64,000 nt of DNA. Source: Datura wrightii. Lineage: Eukaryota; Streptophyta; Magnoliopsida; Solanales; Solanaceae. Shown here one piece after another: positions 56,345 to 64,000 of the stretch. The DNA lies in NCBI GenBank assembly GCA_035772735.1, contig JASDFA010000003.1, positions 32,604,001 through 32,668,000 of the forward strand, read 5' to 3'. The notes beneath the pieces were generated by a model. The model did no database searches and was not told the DNA's origin. It saw nothing but the letters and a program-made list of their open reading frames with translations. The translations under genes were made by a program, and so were the position numbers. Positions within the stretch are counted from its first letter, which is position 1, and every line of letters begins with the position of its first letter.

Positions 56345-57762
56345 TAATGGCCCAAAATGAGCTTAAAATCGGCCCAAAATGAGCTTAAAATCGGCCCAAA
56401 AGATGGACCAAAGGTAGGCTAAAATTCTGCCCCAAACAGCCTACAAATTTGACAAGAATTTGGCCCAAAAAATTGACCTAACTTGGTATAAAATTGGGTC
56501 CAAATATGTCATCCAGAGGACCCCTTTAATGGAATATACTTGAGCTAAAATACCACTTATTCATCCAGCAAATTCCAAAAAATTTCAAAACATAAAGAGC
56601 TTTCTCTCTTAGCCAAGAAGCTGGCCAAAAATTTCCTCTTAGGGTTCTTGAAGTTCTTCAAGTTTTCTCCAAGTTTTGGTAAGTAAAGTTGTTTAGTTTT
56701 TGCTCAATTCTTCTATGGAAAGCTAAGATATCATGTTGATTAAGTTGGGGGAGTAAGGCAGCCTCTTTTTCCCTACCTAACTACCTTTTTTTTTACTCTT
56801 ACAAGTTAAATGATTTCTCTTCTTCTCTTTGGTATAGTTGAAGGAGAAGTTCAAGCTTCCAAAAATTACTACAAGAAAAAGAGTATAAAATTCTTTAAAA
56901 TTGAGATAAGTTTCTGCCCATTCTCACCGCTTTTTATGTATAAGTTTGGAAGAAGAATTATAGATTGATTTTATTAAAACTCATGAAATAGTGATTGAAA
57001 GCCGTGAGTTCAATGCAATTGTTGAAAGGTGGAGGAAATTGCGGACTGTTTAGGGGTTGTTTTGTATTGTTATTGATTATGGAACTAAGGTAGGTTAAGG
57101 AGAGTAATAAGGATCTATTTTGAGGTCGAAAGAGGGAAGGCGTGGCGACACGCCAAGTATTTACATGTTATGCGAGTATGCTGCCTATTTTCGTTTCAAT
57201 TGTTGTCTTGTGACCTCTCCATTGTAATTAGTCACTGATATTAGCCTCATTATACCTTATTTATATAGATTAAAGTCCCAAATGAAGGATTGACTTGTCC
57301 AACGCTTTTCGAAATTCAAAAGTGAGGTATGTAAGGCTAAAACCTCTTTCACCGTAAGGTACAATGTCATATCACATATTTCTCTCATATAAGCCTATAT
57401 GATCTTAGATTACGTAAGTTAAAAGTCTTTAGATATTATATGTGTCAACAAGTAGCTTGCTTCCCTATTTTTAAATAAATAGTTAAAGTTATGTAATCGA
57501 GTCTTATAAGTTTGAATTGAGTTATTCTTAGCACTAGATTGAAATGCCTCATGTTTCCTTTAATTAAATATGATTAAATTTAGTTAGTAAGATACCTATA
57601 GTATAATGAGCTTAATGAATTATTTCGTAGTGTAATAAGCTTAGAAAAACATGTTTGACACAGTTAAGAAGGATAGGAAGAGGTAAATTAAGAATGCCTA
57701 ACTAATTCGATTATTGTATGCCTTGCTTGGCCTATTTACTTTGCATTCAGAGTATGTTTTAT

Positions 57763-57920
57763 GCCCCCAGAAGTGGCTATTATTATTCGGCCCCAGAAGT
57801 GGTCATCTATTATTATTCATCCCCCGAAAGTGGCTATTATTATTTGGCCCCCAGAAGTGGGCATTTGTTACTAAGCCCTCAGAAGCGGCTATTATTATCA
57901 AGCCCCTAGAAGTGGCAATT
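57763..57920. repeat. Tandem repeat CCCCAGAAGTGGCTATTATTAT, six units
   Basis: Six diverged units of 24-31 bp (start points near 57764, 57791, 57821, 57848, 57877 and 57903), each CCC-C/G/T-AGAAGTGG followed by a T/A-rich spacer. They create open frames in two phases (57714-57995) that are not genes. Confidence 0.85.
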
Positions 57921-60396
57921 TGTTTGTTTAATTTAAATTATATAGCCCTCAGTATGTACATAATTTCATTATGCGTTATCTGTTCAGAAAACTAAGAACA
58001 ACGGGTTGAGCAATCTGATTTAAAATATTTCAATAGAACGGTTCTAGAATGGATAAGAGGTAATAAACTATTGTTTGCATCCTGTCTTTAGTTTCAATAC
58101 CTCTAGTAGGTCATTTGTCCTATTCCTATCTTTTAAACTTTTCAGTTATGTCCTGTTTTTTAGTCTACTTTACATCCGAGTACTGTTGATTTTGTACTTA
58201 TGCCCCTTGGCCTTGGGATCAAACGCACAAGGTAGTAGACCACCTTTCTAGGCATATGTCCAGTACATAAGCTTTGAGTGGCAAGCTCCACCTCTATCTA
58301 AAGTTGAGTCACATTTAGTACTTTTTGATATTTATATATGGGTATTATGGGTAGGTTGGGGCCCTATCCCAATAGTATGTCAATCGTACAGTTTTTCAGA
58401 CTTCAGTAGAGGTTTCACAAACTAGTGTTGTATTTTTATTCAATTGTTATATTAGCACTTGTACACTTTGGGCTAGAAACCCCTCCTATTGTACATATGT
58501 AGTTCGTACTCAGGATGTGCCCGTTAGTTTCCCTTATATGTCTTCAAGTTGATTAATACCATATGATTCAGTATGTATGCTTATATCAGGTTTATGTGTT
58601 CAAGTAGAGCATAGTCCGCTTCATCTAGGGTTAGAGCATGATTATGACTGGTTGTGTGGATGGAGATTGAGGGTTATATATGGTTGATTGTATAGCATGG
58701 TTAGGCTCAATGTTGTGATGATCTTATTATTAAGATTTGAGTCGATAATTATGTTGGTTTCGTTGATAGTGGTTTGTTTTGTTATGTTATCAGTTGTTTT
58801 GGATATTTGAACATTTGTTATGATTTTGATTGTGTTGGTGTTGCTCCAAATTCCCTGGAGGCTCAATGGTACCCACAGCTGCCGAGTTGCACTAGCAAAA
58901 AGGCCAAGCCCGGGACTTAGCCGACCAAAGTGGCTGTGAAAGCCGGCTTCATAATAGTTGGGCTTGTGATTGGCTGTTGGATTGATTCCAGCCTTTGTTG
59001 AGATTGTACATGCAAGTGTTTAGCTGCCAAGTTACTCCGGCATACTTGAGTATTGTACAACTTATTCTAAGACTAGTGTATGGTTGTTAGAGTTGCTCCG
59101 ATGCACTAGTGACCGTACGATGAGTGTATGGCTATCAGAGTTACTCCGGCGCACTCAACCTATACGTGTCATTAGACCTGTAAGACCGTGAGGGATATTC
59201 TCTATAAGGTTTGTTTGTGAATTGTGGATTGTTTGTATTGCCTTTGGTTATTATATGACTTGTATTGTCTATGTTGATATTGTTCTGTTAGTTGTGGATT
59301 GAATATGTGAACTGGTGACCATCGAGGTCGTTAAGGGGCCTAAGAGTCAGGTCAGGTGAGATTGGTGGATAAATCCTATTTTGGTGCAGGTTGTGACTGG
59401 TGAGTTATACTGGTTGGGTATGTTTCTTTGTTGTTATTGGACTTGATAGGCTTGTGGAGGCCAGGTACGTTTCTTTGTTGTTATTGGACTTGCTAGGCTT
59501 GTGGAGGCCAGGTAGGTTCTATTTTCCTTATTTGATTATCTGAATATCTTCTGTTGATATCTTTTACACTTTCTGTTGTTATCCTATATATCTATGGATT
59601 TTAATATGTACCTTATTGTTCGTTTCGCCTTATATACTCAGTACATTTTCGTACTGACACTCTAGTCGGGGTGTTGCATTCATGCTTGCAGGTATTGATC
59701 GACAGGTAGATTGAGTCCTTGATCGCTAAGTAGAGTTCCACCTGGGTCGAAAAGCTCCAAGTCTTCTGGAGTTACTGATTGTTTGTTCTATAGGTAGTTC
59801 GAGGGCTTGTCCCGATTATTTGATTACTGTTGTACTCATAGAGGTTCTTAGACTTTCGTTGTGGTTGTAGTATTATTGTAGGCCTGAGAGGCCCTGTTGT
59901 AAAGACTATATTCCATTTTGTGGCCTTATTGGCCTGTTGTATATTTATTTGTTGGTCGGTTTATGAGTCAGCTTCCATTATAGTATATTATACTCTGATT
60001 TAGATTGTTATTGTGATGCCGAACCTCGTCGGTTCTGGCCTGTTGTAATTAGATTGCTGCAAGGTTCGCTCTATCAAGTGCGGCACCAGATGTTGGTCAC
60101 GCTTCCCTAGGTTTAAGGTGTGACAATATCATTCACCTTTTTACCCTTTTAAAAATAGAGTTCACACTTGACAAAACAATTATTTAATTATTTTTCTACA
60201 TATTAAAATTTTAAAATTAACTAAATTTTATGTATTAAATCTTTCCTTATTTGAAATATATAAAAAATATTAATATTTAGAAATTTAAAGTGATCAAGAT
60301 TTTATTTTTTAAGAAATAATTAGACATTGAATAAAATTGTGCTCATAATGCAAACCAACCTTATGTTTAGGACTTTTGAAAATACAATTTGAAAAA

Positions 60397-60510
60397 AGAG
60401 CATTCCAGTCCACAAAACATCTCGCGTTAACTGGGTCCGAAGAAGGATCGCACCCCAAGGAGTGTGATGTAGACAATCTACTCTAATGCAAGCATTAGTG
60501 GTTGTTTTAA
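60397..60510 (+). repeat. SINE fragment (5' part) in X2
   Basis: AGTCCACAAAACATC, then GGGTCCGAAGAAGGATCGCA, CCCCAAGGAGTGTGATG and CTCTAATGCAAGCATTAGTGG. It is closer to the SINE consensus than the X1 copy, and is truncated at the same point. Confidence 0.65.
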
Positions 60511-61079
60511 CTAATTTTGATGAATCTTTCTTAATTTGAACGACCAATTAAAAATGAATAAATGTGTTTCTGATATGATATGAATGTATCAGCGGCAAAA
60601 CAAGCCAATAATAACTCACAATATAATTTCTAAGTGCTAATTATTTAAAATAATAACTTATAATATATGTTATATTCTACTATACAACTTTGTATTACAA
60701 TATATCGTAATGCTAATATTTATATTAAATGTCAATCTGTCAATAGTGTAGTAATAGAAATTTTGCAATAATTAATATAAAATATACATATAATGCATGC
60801 ATTTAAGTGCTCATGTAAAGACTAATTTTTTTTACTTTTCAATCAAACACTATTTCTACAGTATTTTTGTTCATTAAAACAAGCATTAGAAAAAACTGAA
60901 GAAAAAACTATTAGATTGGATCAAACTCTTAAATATAATCAATTATCAATTTGAAATTCATAATTTTCTTTCTAAATTTTTATATTGTTACATAAACACA
61001 TCTTTTAAATATTATTTATGCTCTTTTTAAAAAATTATTCTTATTAATATGATGGACACACGCGTATGCTAAAACTAGT

Positions 61080-62101
61080 TTTTATGAAAATGGCCTCATT
61101 TAGTTCATGTTTAAGTTATATTTCATGTTTTCCAAAAGAAGTATATTCAAACAATTAAATATTATTTCTAAAAATTATAACCTAATATAACTTCATCTTC
61201 AACTTCAATTTTAGAAATTTCAAATGAAGTAAAAAAAAAATTATAATAATATGCAGTAGCTCATATATAGGATTTAAAATATGACATTATGTGACTTTTC
61301 TACTTTGAGATATTACTCTTCTAGAACATATTTGATTGTATGTTTTAAATAATTAATCAAGTTAGGTAGTTTTGCTAATTTTTAAAAATTGAGGGTATAA
61401 ATCATATTTAAAAAAGTACATTCAAATTCTAAATATTCTTTGCAAAAAATATGATCAAACACAACTCCAATTCCAACTTTAAAATTTTCAAATAAAGTGA
61501 ATAATATTGATTTTCATGGCCAAACACCCACCAAATTGGACAAATACAATGGATAAACGAAATCCTAGAAGTTCAACTTTTGTTTGTCCTTTGTATTTGT
61601 CCATTTGAAGATAAAGCCTATATCCATAAATAAACATCTTTTTCTTGTATATATTTTTAATATTTTCTTATAATACATAACCACGTACATGGAAGGGAAA
61701 TAGAATTCAGAAATGGAAGGGGAATAGAATTCAGAGATTACAAGGCAGAGAACCGCAATTAAATTCCCATCAACAAACTTCATGGCATATCAAGAAGTGT
61801 CTCTCCAGCATGCCATAATAATGGGAGAAAATAGGAAATATTTGCAAAACATAAGAATTGACTAAAGCAAATTTTCCCTGAATTGAGGCCAGAGGAATGG
61901 GCCAAACCACTAAAGTTTACCAATGTCTTCAGTGCAAATGCTTTCATTAATCAAATGCCTCTCCATTGAGAGCTACTTCGGTTCATTACTGAGGACCAGA
62001 TACAATGAAAACAAATAGCAGGTTTGATAGCTTGGGAAATTGTTGATGCGTGTAAACCGGTAAAAACGAAACAAAAGGAAAAAACACTAAGGAATCAAGA
62101 T
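61080..62101. other. Intergenic DNA and probable 3' flank of the minus-strand gene
   Basis: AT-rich without a recognisable gene. A small direct repeat, GGAAGGG(G/A)AATAGAATTCAGA, occurs twice in tandem near 61690-61735. The stretch nearest 62101 would contain the 3' UTR of the gene at 62102-63272; no poly(A) signal was singled out. Confidence 0.5.
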
Positions 62102-63272
62102 CTAGGCAAAATCATCATCATATATGTAATCAGGAGATAATCTCTTTTTGGGCAAATGATTCTCGGAAGAGAGTTTGCTCTTCTCATATATTTTAGTATC
62201 CTCTAAAGGTCTATTTAACTTGCTTCTTGGCTTTTGCAAAGGTTTAAAAAATGTAGGTAATGTACTCATAGAAGTTCCCTTAGGAGTTGATGCTGACAGT
62301 GCTTGAGCTTGCAATATCAAATCCAGTTTCGGAAATGAGTTGTCTTTCTCACTAGATGGTTTGCTTGATGACGTCTTTAGTGATGGTGCTTGACGTGGAG
62401 ATGAAAATGTGGACTTTCTCATAAGTATTTCTTTGAAATGAGGCGAATCTCTATTTTCCACCTCTTGTGTTGGCTTTAGAGTTGATTCAACAGGGACGAG
62501 CTTCCCATCCACTTGGCAAGTGAAAACAAATGAAACCTGCAAATATTACAAAAATGAGTATTCCAGTTTAATATAATGAAACAGCAAAAAAAAAAACCCA
62601 GGGACATAGAGGGTTAAGTTTTTGTCCTTTTCCTTTTGGCGTCATTATGTAACACCATAGTATTATCATACAATGAACTGTCTCAGAATACCAAATCTGC
62701 CCGCCCACATACCTTCCACTTGTCTAAATTTTTTTCAACATTTGGAGTAAGACACATGATTAGCTTTTTGTAGAACTTTAAGTACATTAAAATTAAATTA
62801 CAGCTCAGAAATTTGACTCTATTTTTTCCTTTTATTTCTTTATTTACTCTTTTGTTGCTCCCTGGCATGGGAGAAGAGGGTTTAATCTGAGCTCAATGCA
62901 ATAGTAATTTGAACCCTCTTCTTACCTCATCTCCTGCTGCAAACTGGAAAATTACATCTGGTACTGATTTTGGGGAAAAATGATGACCCCAACTGGCTAA
63001 GTCCTCTTCCTTGGGAGCTCCTATCTGGAGAAGGATGTTTGTTGTATGAGAACCAAATGACAGAACTGATATTTGGACTATACAAATAAATACCAACCTG
63101 TTTCTCTGAGCTTTGTAATGTATGCCAGCAACCAGCTACACCTGCAAATCCCCCAATGTCCTCTTGATCAGGCTGATTACCCTGAGTGTTGAACTCAGCT
63201 ATGATGTTGTCATCTGGCATCACTGCATCTGGTTGGCAGCGGTCGCAGCTCATTTTTTCATGAATCTCAGAC
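62102..63272 (-). CDS. Unidentified host gene, last three exons
   Basis: Three minus-strand exons with GT-AG borders and matching phases: 63272-63098 (acceptor ...TACAG, donor CAG/GTTGGT), 63024-62926 (acceptor CTCCAG, donor GAG/GTAAGA) and 62536-62102 (acceptor TTGCAG, stop TAG). From the Met at 63253 they give 229 residues: MSCDRCQPDAVMPDDNI, GGFAGVAGCWHTLQ, then ASWGHHFSPKSVPDVIFQF and VSFVFTCQVDGKLVPVEST, followed by a Ser/Lys/Pro-rich disordered tail ending YIYDDDFA. The first exon stays open upstream of this Met to its acceptor (SEIHEK before MSC), so more 5' exons probably exist. No domain is recognised; a small folded N-terminal part with a long disordered tail is all that can be said. 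Base composition is less AT-biased than around it, as for a real gene. Confidence 0.65.
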
Positions 63273-64000
63273 CTGTATTAACACTTGAAGATGAAATAAA
63301 TATGGAAGACAACAAGCATTTTGGTCATACGTGATACAAAATTATAATAGAGTATGAAGATGAGAGTAACAGTGTTTCATAATAAAATGGCTGAAGCTAC
63401 TTAAATTTCAAACACTGTCAGATCATTGCTACAACATATATGAACATAAAAATTACACAATGTTGAGCCTCCATAAGTTTCTGCTATACAGTTAACCCCT
63501 CCAATATAGTAGAGGATCTTTCTTCTTATCTAAAGAAAACAAATCAGAGAAAAAGATGAATTTTTAACCATATTATCATTATATATACATGAAGGTAGTA
63601 GGTTAGTATTATAACCACTTTTTTCCCTTTAAAACGCCCCAAGTAGCACAATAGCTAACATATTAAAATTTTGATTTTTTATCTTTATAACACAAAAGTT
63701 AAGTCCAACTCTTTTCTCTTTCTTTCTCTACATATGGCCCCCTACTGTCCCTCTTTTATTTCTCTTTCAGAACGTCCCGCAGTTCAGTGATAAAGTGGGC
63801 AAATGGCCTGCAAGCCTAAGCAGCTTCACTGCTACCTTTGGCTCCATATTTTTAGTGTTGCAGTTGATATATGTCAAGACGTGCTGGAAATGATGGAGCT
63901 AGTGCTTGCTAAGGAGCTGTTTGTCCATGGAAATGTTTTCCTTTTTCTCAAACATTATTGTAAATGGTTATACATTTAAAGTTCGAGGAGGTTAAGGAGG
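63273..64000 (-). other. Upstream intron or promoter of the minus-strand gene
   Basis: No exon could be placed with consistent phase. A tempting acceptor (TTTTCTTTAG at about 63531-63540, minus strand) opens a short segment coding KKKDPLLYWR, but neither donor tried keeps the phase of the next exon. The window ends before the 5' part of the gene can be judged. Confidence 0.35.

Larger units (their letters stand above)
54769..60125 (+). mobile_element. Large solo LTR-like insertion in X2
   Basis: 5357 bp flanked by perfect ATATC duplications (54764-54768 and 60126-60130). Starts TATAACACCCCG (probably from TGTAACACCCCG) and ends GGTTTAAGGTGTGACA. No PBS, PPT or pol domains, so a solo LTR. Near the 3' end, TACTCAGTACATTTTCGTACTGACA (about 59636) matches the conserved segment of the A and B LTRs. 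A second LTR-like start (TGTAATGCCC) at 55880, after ATTAT, suggests that another LTR may be nested inside, which would explain the unusual length; its right end was not found. A decayed tandem repeat lies at 57763-57920. Confidence 0.7.
54610..61079 (+). mobile_element. Element X2, split by a 5.36-kb solo LTR
   Basis: Homologue of X1: left part 54610-54768, right part 60126-61079. Without the inserted LTR, ...AAAAATATC joins ATTCACCTTTTTACC just as in X1 (AAAATATCATTCAAC). Ends ...CTAG followed by T at 61075-61079. Contains the second SINE fragment (60397-60510). No coding sequence. Confidence 0.5.

Noticed and set aside
57714..57995. Open frames with repeated PxxWLLLFGP-like units
   Set aside because: Created by the six-unit tandem repeat in the solo LTR; two phases are open at once.
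63490..63540. Extra upstream exon (KKKDPLLYWR) of the minus-strand gene
   Set aside because: The acceptor is good, but neither plausible donor keeps the phase of the next exon, and one reading runs into a stop.

Overview
This is a plant nuclear DNA window that is almost entirely transposable elements. It most likely comes from a solanaceous species. I infer this from TE family features I recognise: Del/Tekay chromoviruses with about 2.2-2.5 kb LTRs, a Solanaceae-type SINE fragment, a MULE terminus with the GGGCAATTCGCGCGAAT signature, and ULP/DUF1985-like genes. The genus cannot be fixed from sequence alone. There are no bacterial operons, rRNA, tRNA or CRISPR arrays. Only one stretch, at the right edge, looks like part of an intact host gene, and it is on the minus strand.

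Layout. Positions 1-9,230 hold two decayed plus-strand copies of a ULP-like (peptidase C48) gene. The second keeps a DUF1985-like N-terminal part and is interrupted by an LTR-like insertion at about 5.27-6.91 kb. Positions 9.2-15.6 kb are very AT-rich, with degenerate repeats built on GGCACAA/GGCATAA words, two B3-like DNA-binding fragments and three copies of a TATA module. Positions 15.7-38.24 kb carry a minus-strand MuDR-type transposase gene, split by a 20-kb Ty3/Gypsy chromovirus (element A, 17402-37350). Element A is itself split by a second chromovirus (element B, 21535-31480). In B, 16 bp of the reverse transcriptase are replaced by about 541 bp of unrelated DNA. The MULE ends near 39829.

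Positions 40267-43614 are a gag-protease Ty1/Copia-type element with a very unusual form. Its two LTRs are inverted rather than direct, both outer ends are U5 ends, and the whole unit is flanked by a perfect ACAAG target duplication. Positions 44.96-47.79 kb are a decayed LINE containing an 853-bp hAT-type MITE with a perfect 8-bp target duplication. Two related about 1.2-kb elements (X1 from 48.28 kb, X2 from 54.61 kb) share a truncated SINE. Each was later split by a solo LTR (49369-51718 minus, 54769-60125), both with perfect 5-bp duplications. Between them lies a frameshifted NAC transcription-factor pseudogene (52655-53530) behind a three-copy promoter repeat. Positions 62102-63272 hold three exons with clean splice sites of an unidentified minus-strand gene whose 5' part was not resolved.

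How the parts fit. The region records successive insertions: LTR into LTR into MULE, MITE into LINE, and solo LTRs into older repeats. The premature stops in both chromoviruses are largely CAG-to-TAG changes, as expected from decay of methylated CHG sites. Four separate LTR insertions carry arrays of the dyad ACGA-G/C-TCGT in the same part of the LTR. This and the head-to-head Copia element are the strongest candidates for undescribed biology here.
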